NCBI GenBank assembly: GCA_934203105.1
Contig: CAKPYQ010000008.1
Location: 1-59,976 of the forward strand
From: an uncultured Alphaproteobacteria bacterium
GTDB taxonomy: Bacteria; Pseudomonadota; Alphaproteobacteria; CAAHEQ01; UBA3637
Length of the DNA stretch: 59,976 nt
Direction of reading: 5' to 3'
Both the position numbers and the translations under genes were made by a program. The notes beneath the pieces were generated by a model. That model was not told the DNA's origin. It saw only the letters and a list, made by a program, of their open reading frames with translations, and did not search any database. This document shows positions 51,205 to 59,220 of the stretch, piece by piece. The first letter of the stretch is position 1. The number at the start of each line of letters is the position of its first letter.

Positions 51205-51729
51205 TTATTCGACCTCTTTCACAACAATTTTTTGAAACAATACGTCTTGGATTTTCGTCGGAAATAACAAAGTATTAAAACGTTCTAAAAGAGCTTGCTT
51301 TAAATAAAACAGACGTCCGACTTCTTGCAATTCTTCCAAATTCAGCGTGCGCAAATACGTAATCAGCGTGTCTTGAATGGCCGGCAGCATCAAAGATATT
51401 TGAGCTTTGTCCGCACCGGTGCTGACGACAAGGGCAATTTGCACGTCCAAAGAGCGAACAGGCGTAATGCTTTCAATTAACTGGATTTGCTGTTCCGGCA
51501 AGCTGACAAAATACCTTCCGTCTTTACCGGTCAGCGTGATACCGTCGCCTGTTTGGATTTGCGGGCGTAAAATGTAGGGTATTTTTTCCGCATTTAAGTA
51601 AGAGGCTATTCCAAAAGCTCCCCAAAAGATCGCAACAGAACCTAAAACGGCCCCAAAAAACAATTTCACCCACGAAAAATGTTTTTTCGTCTCATTTTCG
51701 AAAGTTTCATTTTTTGTTTCGTTTGCCAT
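51205..51729 (-). CDS. fliL: Flagellar basal-body-associated protein FliL
   Basis: 174 residues from the ATG at 51729 (MANETKNET), with AAGGG upstream. Cytoplasmic N-terminus, a membrane segment (about 24-44) and a periplasmic domain with ISLMLPAIQDTLITYLRTLNLEEL near the C-terminus, as in FliL. FliL surrounds the stator and helps torque at high load. First gene of the operon fliL-fliM-DUF6468-motE-(two MotB-like)-TPR. Confidence 0.88.
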   Translation of the reverse strand: MANETKNETFENETKKHFSWVKLFFGAVLGSVAIFWGAFGIASYLNAEKIPYILRPQIQTGDGITLTGKDGRYFVSLPEQQIQLIESITPVRSLDVQIALVVSTGADKAQISLMLPAIQDTLITYLRTLNLEELQEVGRLFYLKQALLERFNTLLFPTKIQDVLFQKIVVKEVE

Positions 51730-51839
51730 TGATGTCGCCCTTTTGTACACGCCTTAAATCAAATTTTAAACACAATATAGTTAACAACTGGTTATGAAAA
51801 ACAAAAAATCCAATTTAATGCGCACAAAAAAGCCTATCT

Positions 51840-52997
51840 TTAAACTTTTGTAATGACGTCATAAAAAATGTTATTCTTTTGCCGCGTGATTTTTTTAATC
51901 TTTTTAGGTTTAGGCGGTTTTATTTCGGGCATAAATGTCGGACAGTCTTGATAAAACATTTCTAAATTTTTTAAGAATCTGGAATACAAAAAGAATTGAT
52001 CCATCGATAATTTGTTGGCTTTAACCATTTCGTTATAAGTAAGCTCATTTTTGACCAAAATAGGCAAAAGTATTTGCAACTCTTCGCACATTTTATCGAA
52101 CGTATGAAAAAAGTTCGGCGTTCTGATCAAATCCGCTCCCGGAACGGATTTTTTACTATAAACTTGGAAGGCCGGCGTTTTGACATAAGGGGCAAGTGCG
52201 CCAAGCACCTCATAAGTGTTTGATATCAAGCAAAAGCTTTTGGCGATCAAGGCAAGTTTTTCTTCGAAAACCCTATTCGGATCGATCTTTTTGATGCAAA
52301 AACCCGGTATATTTTCAAGGCATTTTTTTAATTTTTCCATCTCAATATCAGAGCCGGAAGACAAAAGAATAACTTTTTCTTTATTTTGAAAAGAGAAAGT
52401 GGGAATGCCCGTGCAATCGTGGTAATTTGACAAGTAGTACGTCGGCAGTTGAGTGTGATTTACATAAGCTTGCGTACAGTGCCTTGGCGAAGACATCGCC
52501 ATCGATAAGTCGGTTGTTAAAAAATTGAAAAGCTTTAAATCAGTAAAACCGTGAAGCGACTCCTTATCCCAAACCAAAAAGTTTAAACGAAACTTTGCAA
52601 CGGATTTTAATTTTTCTTTGTGCTGTGGTGTTAAGCCTTGATAAAAGTCATGAATCAAGCACTCCGGCAAATGTATAATCAGATCTGTTTTCGGGGTAAG
52701 GCTGTCGATGATTTCATCAAAGCCGTATACGCGCTCGTGATTTTTCACCTGCGTATATTTTGAAAACTTTTTTTGTCGCGGCAACGTGCTTAACGCAACA
52801 AAAGCCGCCGGCAAAACCTCTCGAGAATAACGACAAATATCAAGCGTCCACAGCACGCCATCGTTAAAAATTTCTTTGGGCGGCACCAAAAAGATAACAA
52901 CTTTTTGTGTCGTTTCTGTTTCTTCACTATTGCCTTGCGCGGGCAAAACATGACCGGTTATTTTGTTATATAACCGTTTGATTTTGCTGAACAACAT
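51840..52997 (-). CDS. Unrecognised protein of the surface-sugar cluster
   Basis: 385 residues, no signal peptide and no membrane segment. I do not recognise the family. The pattern of alternating strands and helices (VVIFLVPPKEIFNDGVLWTL, ILLSSGSDIEMEKLKKCLEN, FCLISNTYEVLGALAPYV) is compatible with a two-domain Rossmann-type (GT-B-like) glycosyltransferase or sugar-related protein, but no catalytic motif is convincing. It follows rfbB by 9 nt, so it is in the dTDP-sugar operon. The C-terminal 30 residues are basic. Confidence 0.65.
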   Translation of the reverse strand: MLFSKIKRLYNKITGHVLPAQGNSEETETTQKVVIFLVPPKEIFNDGVLWTLDICRYSREVLPAAFVALSTLPRQKKFSKYTQVKNHERVYGFDEIIDSLTPKTDLIIHLPECLIHDFYQGLTPQHKEKLKSVAKFRLNFLVWDKESLHGFTDLKLFNFLTTDLSMAMSSPRHCTQAYVNHTQLPTYYLSNYHDCTGIPTFSFQNKEKVILLSSGSDIEMEKLKKCLENIPGFCIKKIDPNRVFEEKLALIAKSFCLISNTYEVLGALAPYVKTPAFQVYSKKSVPGADLIRTPNFFHTFDKMCEELQILLPILVKNELTYNEMVKANKLSMDQFFLYSRFLKNLEMFYQDCPTFMPEIKPPKPKKIKKITRQKNNIFYDVITKV

Positions 52998-53006
52998 TTT
53001 TTATAC

Positions 53007-54014
53007 TTATTTTAAATACCACTCAACCGTTTTGACAATGCCGGTGTCGAACGTTTCATCGGCTCTCCAACCCAATTCAGTTTCCAATTTATTCGCATCG
53101 ATTGCATAGCGGAAATCATGACCGGCACGGTCTGCAACAAACGTGATTAACTCCGCATATTTAGCACCGTTGGGACGAGGCCGTTTTTGATCCAAAATCG
53201 AACAAATCGTTTTTACAATAGTGATATTGTTGCGCTCGTTATGTCCACCGATGTTGTAAGTTTCTCCGGCTTTTCCTTTGTGGAAAATCAAATCAATAGC
53301 TTTGCAATGATCCAACACATACAGCCAATCACGAACATTTTCGCCTTTGCCGTAAATCGGTAAGGGCAAACCTGCCAAAGCTTGTGCAATAATGTGCGGG
53401 ATCAGCTTTTCATTATGTTGCTTGGGGCCGTAATTGTTCGAACAATTCGATGTTGTCACATTCATTCCAAACGTGTGGTGATAAGCGCGAACAATAAAAT
53501 CAGAGCCGGCTTTACTGGCCGAATACGGGCTGTTCGGAGCATAGGGTGTTGTTTCGGTAAAGTACCCTTTTGCCCCCAAAGTGCCATAAACTTCGTCGGT
53601 TGAAATGTGGTGAAAACGACAATTTTCATAGCCTGTTTTAGGCTTGTTCGGCGCGTCAAACCAATGATGATAAGCGCAATCCAATAACGTAAAAGTACCT
53701 TCGACATTTGTTTGAATAAACGCCATCGGATTTTTGATTGAATTATCAACGTGACTTTCGGCCGCAAAATGAATGACACCGCGAATATCATTTTCTTTAA
53801 ACAATTTTTCAACCAAAGCGCGGTCGCAAATATCGCCGTGAACAAACGTATAATTTGGCATACTTTCACATTCTTTTAAATTGTCCAAATTACCCGCGTA
53901 CGTTAATTTATCCAAGTTTATAATATGATATTGCGGATATTTTTGCGCAAAATACGGCACAAAGTTTGAGCCGATAAAACCGGCGCCTCCGGTCACTAAA
54001 ATTGTTTCAGACAT
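53007..54014 (-). CDS. rfbB: dTDP-glucose 4,6-dehydratase
   Basis: 335 residues, extended short-chain dehydrogenase. It has VTGGAGFIGSNF for NAD+, the catalytic STDEVYG and YSASKAGSD (Tyr/Lys) near residue 160, and FAAESHVDNSI and NNYGPKQHNEKLIP typical of RmlB. It converts dTDP-glucose to dTDP-4-keto-6-deoxyglucose. It follows rfbA by 69 nt. rfbC and rfbD (epimerase and reductase for dTDP-rhamnose) are not in the window, so the end product is not determined. Confidence 0.96.
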   Translation of the reverse strand: MSETILVTGGAGFIGSNFVPYFAQKYPQYHIINLDKLTYAGNLDNLKECESMPNYTFVHGDICDRALVEKLFKENDIRGVIHFAAESHVDNSIKNPMAFIQTNVEGTFTLLDCAYHHWFDAPNKPKTGYENCRFHHISTDEVYGTLGAKGYFTETTPYAPNSPYSASKAGSDFIVRAYHHTFGMNVTTSNCSNNYGPKQHNEKLIPHIIAQALAGLPLPIYGKGENVRDWLYVLDHCKAIDLIFHKGKAGETYNIGGHNERNNITIVKTICSILDQKRPRPNGAKYAELITFVADRAGHDFRYAIDANKLETELGWRADETFDTGIVKTVEWYLK

Positions 54015-54083
54015 TTTTTTTAAGTTCTCCTTTCAATACGGGATATTTATTTCGTGTGGGCGACAAAAGCCCCAAAAATCATT

Positions 54084-54971
54084 TTAAAAATTACCGTGAT
54101 ATTCTTGATACACCTTTTCTAAATAAGTTTTATACGTACCGTCTTTCAGCTCGTCAATCAAAAGACGCATCTTTTGGTCGTTAATAAAGCCTCTGCGATA
54201 GGCAATTTCTTCGATACAAGCGATTTTTAATCCTTGCCGTTTTTCGATGATTTGAACAAATGTGCCCGATTCCATCAGGCTTTCAGGTGTTCCCGCATCT
54301 AACCAAGCATTCCCGCGTTTCATCGGAACAACCGCCAAGCGTCCCTCTTTTAAATACAGGTTGTTTAAATCGGTGATTTCAAGTTCACCTCTGGCAGACG
54401 GTGTTAAAGCCCGTGCTTTTTGAACAACATCGTTCGGATAAAAATAAAGTCCGACAGATGCATAATTTGATTTGGGATTTTCGGGTTTTTCTTCAATTGA
54501 AATAGCGTTATAATTTTCATCAAATTCGACAATACCAAAGCGTTGCGGATCGGATACATGGTAAGCAAAAACGGTGGCACATTTGCCTTTGTTTTGCTCA
54601 ACTTGTTCTTTGAAAGAGTGGAATTGTTCGCCCATATAAAAGATATTGTCGCCCAAAATCAAGCATACATCATCTTTGCCGATAAAATCGGCACCCAAAG
54701 TAAATGCTTCGGCAATGCCTTTTGGTTCTTTTTGAACAACGTATTTGATTTTCAATCCCAACCGTTTACCGTTGCCGAACAGCTTTTTAATGTTGGGCGT
54801 ATCATGCGGGGTCGATATGATTAAGATGTCTTTGATCCCAAACAACATCAAAGTCGACAAAGGATAATAAATCATCGGTTTGTCGTATACAGGCAGTAAT
54901 TGTTTCGAAGTCGTCTTGGTTAACGGATACAGGCGAGTACCACTGCCTCCGGCTAAAATAATACCTTTCAT
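54084..54971 (-). CDS. rfbA: Glucose-1-phosphate thymidylyltransferase
   Basis: 295 residues. MKGIILAGGSGTRLYPLTK is the nucleotide-binding start, followed by KQLLPVYDKPMIYYPLSTLM, GDNIFYMG, VGLYFYPNDVV and RGNAWLDAGTPESLMESG, all diagnostic of RmlA. It makes dTDP-glucose from dTTP and glucose-1-phosphate, usually feedback-inhibited by dTDP-rhamnose. First gene of a minus operon with rfbB and the 51840 gene. Confidence 0.96.
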   Translation of the reverse strand: MKGIILAGGSGTRLYPLTKTTSKQLLPVYDKPMIYYPLSTLMLFGIKDILIISTPHDTPNIKKLFGNGKRLGLKIKYVVQKEPKGIAEAFTLGADFIGKDDVCLILGDNIFYMGEQFHSFKEQVEQNKGKCATVFAYHVSDPQRFGIVEFDENYNAISIEEKPENPKSNYASVGLYFYPNDVVQKARALTPSARGELEITDLNNLYLKEGRLAVVPMKRGNAWLDAGTPESLMESGTFVQIIEKRQGLKIACIEEIAYRRGFINDQKMRLLIDELKDGTYKTYLEKVYQEYHGNF

Positions 54972-55046
54972 TTTTGTTCCTCAAAGTTTGCGGCGAATTG
55001 TTTTGTTTATGTCGTTTTTACTCATACTTCATTCCGTCTTCAAAGA

Positions 55047-55075
55047 ACAATACACCAAATTAAACAAAAAATCAA
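55047..55075 (-). promoter_or_regulatory. Promoter of rfbA-rfbB
   Basis: -35 TTGATT (55070-55075), 17-bp spacer, -10 TATTGT (55047-55052) on the minus strand, with about 70 nt of leader before the rfbA ATG. Confidence 0.6.
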
Positions 55076-55092
55076 CTAAAAAAAAGCCCTTT

Positions 55093-56019
55093 TTATGCGC
55101 AATTTTCTTTTTCAAAATAACCTTTTTTATAAAGCTTGTCCAATAATGTTGTACGCCCTTGTTTAGTCAAGTATGCTTCAACGCGTTTTTGAACCTCTTG
55201 TTTGCCGCGCAAATAGGTACCTAAACGTAAGCTTTCCGCCGGACAAGACATTGCATACAATCGGCGAGCGCGCAAGTTTTGCACAGATAAGTTGAGCCCC
55301 ATCGGTCGTGTCAGCAAAATGCAACGCAGCGCATCCGTCGCGGTTTCTTTTTTATTCAACCCGACTTGCCAAAAATGATGTGCGTGATGATTTAATAAAA
55401 TCTGCGCTTTATAAATGACATTTTCGGGTTTGACCGCCAACAAGTTAGGTTGCTTTTTCAAAGCAACGGAAATTTCGTTCATCGTAATGCCGTATCTGGA
55501 AAATGTGCTTTGTAAAGTTTGGATTTTTCCGTGCAACGTTTCAAAATCATATCCGGCCAAATTAGGCTCTTTTTTACACATTTTTAAAAAGTCGGCACCA
55601 CTTAATCCTTGCGCTTTATACGCCTTGTCCATAGCAATTACATTGCGTTTAAATTTTTCAGCCCCGATACACAACAAAGTCGGACACTTTAACGCCGTCG
55701 GCAAAAAATCGTTGCGGTTAAATCCGTATTGCGACAATTCGCCCTCTAAATATTGCAATTTTCCTTTCAGGTCGAAAAAATCGCTTTTCACTTCGCCGGA
55801 CAAAGTGCTTTGCCGAAAGATTTCAATCATTTTTTCGCGGCGCGGCGGATCTTTTTCCTTTGAGAACATAGATAATAAAGATTTTTGTGCGACCTCTTTT
55901 TCAACGCCCAGATCTTCCAACTGATGTTGCATTTTTAAAATCTTTTGAGCCGATACAAAATCTTTTGCCGGGAAACCAACCTTTTCCAAACTATCTGCGA
56001 TTTTCGATATTTCCTGCAT
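55093..56019 (-). CDS. Protein with tandem mTERF-like helical repeats
   Basis: 308 residues, no signal peptide. At least three consecutive units of about 39 residues (about 95-215) share a pattern: YGFNRNDFLPTALKCPTLL, then QGLSGADFLKMCKKEPNLA, then YGITMNEISVALKKQPNLL, each followed by an amphipathic helix with a hydrophobic residue pattern xxEKFKRNV / ETLHGKI / ENVIYKA. The G-(F/L/I)-x3-(D/E)-(F/I)-x6-P-x-L-(L/A) core is that of mTERF motifs of mitochondrial transcription-termination factors. A basic C-terminus follows (RARRLYAM, YLRGKQEVQKRVEAYL). Nucleic-acid binding is plausible but unproven. GGAG precedes the ATG; own promoter, no operon. Confidence 0.7.
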   Translation of the reverse strand: MQEISKIADSLEKVGFPAKDFVSAQKILKMQHQLEDLGVEKEVAQKSLLSMFSKEKDPPRREKMIEIFRQSTLSGEVKSDFFDLKGKLQYLEGELSQYGFNRNDFLPTALKCPTLLCIGAEKFKRNVIAMDKAYKAQGLSGADFLKMCKKEPNLAGYDFETLHGKIQTLQSTFSRYGITMNEISVALKKQPNLLAVKPENVIYKAQILLNHHAHHFWQVGLNKKETATDALRCILLTRPMGLNLSVQNLRARRLYAMSCPAESLRLGTYLRGKQEVQKRVEAYLTKQGRTTLLDKLYKKGYFEKENCA

Positions 56020-56048
56020 ACAGCACTCCTTTTATCTTTAAGGTTTTT

Positions 56049-56077
56049 ATTATACCACAAAAACACCCGAAAAACAA
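56049..56077 (-). promoter_or_regulatory. Promoter of the mTERF-like gene
   Basis: -35 TTGTTT (56072-56077), 17-bp spacer, -10 TATAAT (56049-56054) on the minus strand. Confidence 0.65.
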
Positions 56078-56118
56078 ATGCTTTTTTTAAACGCCGTCAA
56101 GGCCCGTTTCTTTTTTGC

Positions 56119-56147
56119 TTGACTTTTTTAGAAAAGTCGTTTAAATA
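56119..56147 (+). promoter_or_regulatory. Promoter of dksA-rng-yacG
   Basis: -35 TTGACT (56119-56124), 17-bp spacer, -10 TAAATA (56142-56147). It is divergent to the mTERF-like gene promoter, 42 bp away. Confidence 0.65.
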
Positions 56148-56180
56148 TAGTCCATCGTCATAAAAAAAAGGAGATTTAAA

Positions 56181-56600
56181 ATGCCAAATATTATTTTACC
56201 ACCGGATTACAAACCATCGGCAAACGAAGAATATATGAACCCGATGCAATTGGAATATTTCCGCCAAAAATTGGTTGCTTGGAAAGAAGAATTGTTAAAA
56301 GAATCCGGCGTGACTATTGAAGATTTAAAAGAAGGCGGATTGAATGAACCGGATTTAAATGATCGCGCTTCGAACGAAACGGAAAAAGCGTTGGAATTGC
56401 GCACCCGCGACAGAATGCGCAAATTAATTAAAAAGATCAATCAAGCGTTGGAGCGAATTGAAGACGGCTCTTACGGTTATTGTGAAGAAACAGGAGATCC
56501 GATCGGATTAGATCGATTGGAAGCGCGTCCCGTAACCACGATGACGATTGAAGCGCAAGAACGTCACGAACGTTTGGAAAAAACGCACGCCGACGAATAA
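56181..56600 (+). CDS. dksA: RNA polymerase-binding transcription factor DksA
   Basis: 139 residues. The coiled-coil pair (about 20-110) with DLNDRASNETEKALELRTRDR contains the tip Asp residues that reach into the RNA polymerase channel. The C-terminal globule has YGYCEETGDPIGLDRLEARP; of the four zinc-site cysteines in enterobacterial DksA only one remains, as usual in alphaproteobacterial DksA, so it probably does not bind zinc. DksA works with ppGpp to control rRNA and amino-acid promoters. GGAG precedes the ATG; it overlaps rng by 1 nt (TAATG). Confidence 0.94.
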   Translation: MPNIILPPDYKPSANEEYMNPMQLEYFRQKLVAWKEELLKESGVTIEDLKEGGLNEPDLNDRASNETEKALELRTRDRMRKLIKKINQALERIEDGSYGYCEETGDPIGLDRLEARPVTTMTIEAQERHERLEKTHADE

Positions 56601-57580
56601 TGTTTTACGCATTAAAGACTTTTTTATTTGAAACAACGGTTGTTTTATCGGATAACGACAAACAACCGTTTACTTTTTATACGCTGCGTTCAGAGGATAT
56701 CAATTTAGGCGATGTCTATATTGCTCAAATAACACAAAAAATGCCCGAACAAAAAGCTTTCTTTGCCGACATCGGAAATGGCAGAAGCGTTTATATTGCT
56801 TGCGAAAGCGCCTTAAAAATCGGCGATCGGGTAAAAGTCGTTATCATCAAAGAACCCAGAGCAGATAAAATCGCACAAGGTAAATATTGCATTGACTCGA
56901 CCGGCGAAAAAATGCCTGTGGGCTTATATCAAAAGGGTGATATTTTGGCTGGCATTCAAAACCCTGATGATTGGCAGCAAATCGATTGGCGCGAAGAATT
57001 CGACGATATGATTGCCGAAGCCGCAGATGTATTTGTACCGTTTGCGAACGGTGCTCAGGTAATCATCGAGCGCACGCACGCGTTTTACAGCATTGATGTA
57101 GACAGCCATACCAGCACGGCCGGACTGCATAAGCTGAATGAACAAGCAGCCGTTGTCATAGCCAAAGAAATAATCAAGCGTAATATGTCCGGAAATATTT
57201 TAATCGACTTTATTGGCAGCAAGCGTAAAGACGAAATGACAGCGTTAAAAAATATTTTATCAGAGCAGTTAAGCAAAAGTCCTGTACCTTATCGGATCTT
57301 GGGCGTATCGCCTATGGCTAATTTGGAAGTGCGCCGGCAACGTATGCGATCCGGCTATGATGACGCCAAACGTTTAGATTCTTTTACGGCTTATACACTG
57401 TTTAAAGACATTCTTAAACGCCCGCAAAACATCGAACAAATTCGTGTCGGTTTGGGGCTTTACGCCGCACTGACGACCTTGATGCAAAAAACGTGGGACG
57501 TCGTGCAAAATAAAGCCGGATACAAATTATCGTTAATTGCTGACACAAAAATAACTGATTATAAAATAGAGTATAAATAA
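56600..57580 (+). CDS. rng: Short ribonuclease E/G family protein
   Basis: 326 residues, shorter than E. coli RNase G (489). An S1-like domain (about 35-90, with AFFADIGNGRSVYI) precedes the DNase I-like catalytic part: FYSIDVDSHT corresponds to the first metal-binding aspartate, and NILIDFIGSK to the second site, where the usual DFIDM reads DFIG here. No zinc-link cysteines or C-terminal small domain are seen. In alphaproteobacteria this short form lies next to yacG, as here, and maf often precedes it but does not in this window. Whether it cuts RNA cannot be told from sequence. Confidence 0.83.
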   Translation: MFYALKTFLFETTVVLSDNDKQPFTFYTLRSEDINLGDVYIAQITQKMPEQKAFFADIGNGRSVYIACESALKIGDRVKVVIIKEPRADKIAQGKYCIDSTGEKMPVGLYQKGDILAGIQNPDDWQQIDWREEFDDMIAEAADVFVPFANGAQVIIERTHAFYSIDVDSHTSTAGLHKLNEQAAVVIAKEIIKRNMSGNILIDFIGSKRKDEMTALKNILSEQLSKSPVPYRILGVSPMANLEVRRQRMRSGYDDAKRLDSFTAYTLFKDILKRPQNIEQIRVGLGLYAALTTLMQKTWDVVQNKAGYKLSLIADTKITDYKIEYK

Positions 57581-57581
57581 A

Positions 57582-57773
57582 ATGACAGAAGATAAAACAA
57601 TCCCAACCATTCATTCAAAATGCCCGATCTGTGGCAAAACAAGTGATTTCAACTATCGCCCTTTTTGTTCAAAGCGCTGTGCGGACATTGATTTAAATCG
57701 TTGGCTGTCCGGCGTATATAAAATTGAAACGGACGAAACGCCCGAAACAGTAATCCCCGACGATCAAGAATAA
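57582..57773 (+). CDS. yacG: DNA gyrase inhibitor YacG family zinc protein
   Basis: 63 residues with the YacG zinc site CPICGK and FCSKRCADIDLNRWL (C-x2-C...C-x3-C) and the usual short acidic tail. YacG binds GyrB and blocks gyrase in E. coli. It starts 1 nt after the rng stop, translated in the same operon. A small GCCG/CGGC hairpin follows at 57784-57795, which is weak as terminator. Confidence 0.94.
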   Translation: MTEDKTIPTIHSKCPICGKTSDFNYRPFCSKRCADIDLNRWLSGVYKIETDETPETVIPDDQE

Positions 57774-57814
57774 TAAAAACATCGCCGAAAACGGCACTTT
57801 CTCTGAATTATTTT

Positions 57815-57836
57815 ATGTGGTATTATAGTACCACAT
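57815..57836. other. AT-rich palindrome before the rplM promoter
   Basis: A perfect 8-bp inverted repeat ATGTGGTA/TACCACAT (57815-57822 with 57829-57836) around TTATAG. No T-run follows. It lies 22 bp upstream of the rplM -35 box, so it could be a regulator site or the end of the yacG transcript. Confidence 0.5.
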
Positions 57837-57857
57837 TAAAAATTCGCAAAAAAGTGC

Positions 57858-57885
57858 TTGACAAAGCGGATAAATGTGATATATT
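57858..57885 (+). promoter_or_regulatory. Promoter of rplM-rpsI
   Basis: -35 TTGACA (57858-57863), 16-bp spacer, -10 TATATT (57880-57885), 33 nt before the rplM ATG. Confidence 0.82.
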
Positions 57886-57917
57886 ACACACCGTGTTTTA
57901 ACAAAAAGGATTCGAAA

Positions 57918-58385
57918 ATGAAAACTACAATAAGTGCAAAGCCCGCAACAATTAAGCGTGATTGGTACTTGATTGACGCAACGGATTTAGTGTTGGGTCG
58001 TATGGCAAGCCAAATTGCAACAATTTTGCGCGGTAAAAATAAAACTTCTTACACGCCTCATATGGACTGCGGTGACTATGTGGTTGTTGTCAATGCGGAC
58101 AAAGTCGCTTTGACGGGTAAGAAATTGGAAAAGAAAATGTATTATCACCACAGCGGTTACATCGGCGGTATCAAAGGCATTTCTGCTGAAAAGTTATTGG
58201 AAAAGAAACCGGAAGATGTAATTTACAAAGCTGTTGAACGTATGATTTCCCGTAACAAATTGGGTCGTCAAATGATGACAAAGTTGCGTGTTTATGCCGG
58301 TGCTGAACACCCGCACACAGCGCAAAACCCGATCGTTTTGGATATCGCTGAGAAAAACCCGAAGAACAAAAGGAGTGACGTATAA
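57918..58385 (+). CDS. rplM: 50S ribosomal protein L13
   Basis: 155 residues from the ATG at 57918 (MKTTISAKPATIKRDW), with AAAGGA upstream; the longer open frame begins inside the promoter. L13 binds 23S rRNA early in assembly. LGRMASQIATILRGKNK, YYHHSGYIGG and KLRVYAGAEHPHTAQNP are conserved. The stop overlaps the rpsI start by one base (TAATG). Confidence 0.97.
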   Translation: MKTTISAKPATIKRDWYLIDATDLVLGRMASQIATILRGKNKTSYTPHMDCGDYVVVVNADKVALTGKKLEKKMYYHHSGYIGGIKGISAEKLLEKKPEDVIYKAVERMISRNKLGRQMMTKLRVYAGAEHPHTAQNPIVLDIAEKNPKNKRSDV

Positions 58386-58840
58386 TGACTGAATTAAAAG
58401 ATTTGAAAGCTGAAGCTCCTGTTGAAGCAAAGCGCGAACCGAAAAAAGACGCTTTCGGCCGTTCCTATGCAACCGGCAAACGTAAAGATGCTGTTGCTCG
58501 TGTTTGGTTGAAAATGGGTTCGGGCAAAATTGAAGTAAACGGCAAAGATTCCGTTGCTTACTTTGGTCGCCCGGTTTTGCAAATGATCATCAACCAACCG
58601 TTTGTTGCAACGGCTCGCGAAGGTCAATTCGACGTCGTTTGCACTGTTTGCGGTGGTGGTTTGTCTGGTCAAGCTGGTGCGGTTCGTCATGGTATTTCCC
58701 GTTGTTTGGACTTATTTGAACCGGAATTGCACAAAGTATTGCGTCAAGGTGGTTTCTTAACACGCGACAGCCGTGCTGTTGAACGTAAGAAAGCCGGTCG
58801 CAGCAAAGCGCGTAAACGTTACCAATTTTCAAAACGGTAA
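58385..58840 (+). CDS. rpsI: 30S ribosomal protein S9
   Basis: 151 residues. The body begins at about residue 24 (FGRSYATGKRKDAVARV), preceded by a charged extension common in alphaproteobacteria. VNGKDSVAYFGR, GGGLSGQAGAVRHGISR and DSRAVERKKAGRSKARKRYQFSKR (C-terminal Lys-Arg tail reaching the P-site tRNA) are typical. Translated with rplM and followed by a strong terminator. Confidence 0.98.
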   Translation: MTELKDLKAEAPVEAKREPKKDAFGRSYATGKRKDAVARVWLKMGSGKIEVNGKDSVAYFGRPVLQMIINQPFVATAREGQFDVVCTVCGGGLSGQAGAVRHGISRCLDLFEPELHKVLRQGGFLTRDSRAVERKKAGRSKARKRYQFSKR

Positions 58841-58870
58841 TTGGAAACGATATAAAAATCGTTATTTTTC

Positions 58871-58903
58871 AACGGGTTGTGTATTTTTCACAACCCGTTT
58901 TTT
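58871..58903 (+). terminator. Intrinsic terminator of rplM-rpsI
   Basis: Perfect 11-bp stem AACGGGTTGTG/CACAACCCGTT (58871-58881 with 58889-58899), 7-nt loop, T-run. Confidence 0.95.
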
Positions 58904-59041
58904 ATATTCAAGACAATTGTCTTTTGTTTTGTTTGGAGGGCGAAATAGCTGCTTTAAGGCAGATTTGCTGTTATGGTAATTTAAACACTTTTTCTGCTTA
59001 ACGATCCAACAGATGCAAAATAATTTTTTCAAAAATCATAT

Positions 59042-59077
59042 AAAAAAAGCCCTCTGTTGATCAGGGGGGGCTTTTTA
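59042..59077. terminator. Terminator-like hairpin, possibly bidirectional
   Basis: AAAAAGCCCTCTG pairs with CAGGGGGGGCTTTTT (about 59043-59055 with 59062-59076, imperfect) and has A-runs and T-runs on both sides. No annotated gene ends here; rpsI already has its own terminator. It might end a small RNA from either strand. Confidence 0.65.
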
Positions 59078-59166
59078 TTATATAAGACAAGAAAATTAGT
59101 TTGCTGTTTCGTATTTCTCAAAACAATAATCTCCAAACGGAGTCGCTGTGTCATTTTATACCAAAT

Positions 59167-59200
59167 AAAAAAGGTTGAGTTTTTGGCTCAACCTTTTAAA
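59167..59200 (-). terminator. Terminator of the cysteine-rich protein gene
   Basis: Perfect 11-bp stem AAAAGGTTGAG/CTCAACCTTTT (59169-59179 with 59187-59197), 7-nt loop, and a T-run on the minus strand. It lies 24 nt after the stop codon. Confidence 0.88.
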
Positions 59201-59220
59201 TCTATTAAATCTATTTAAAT

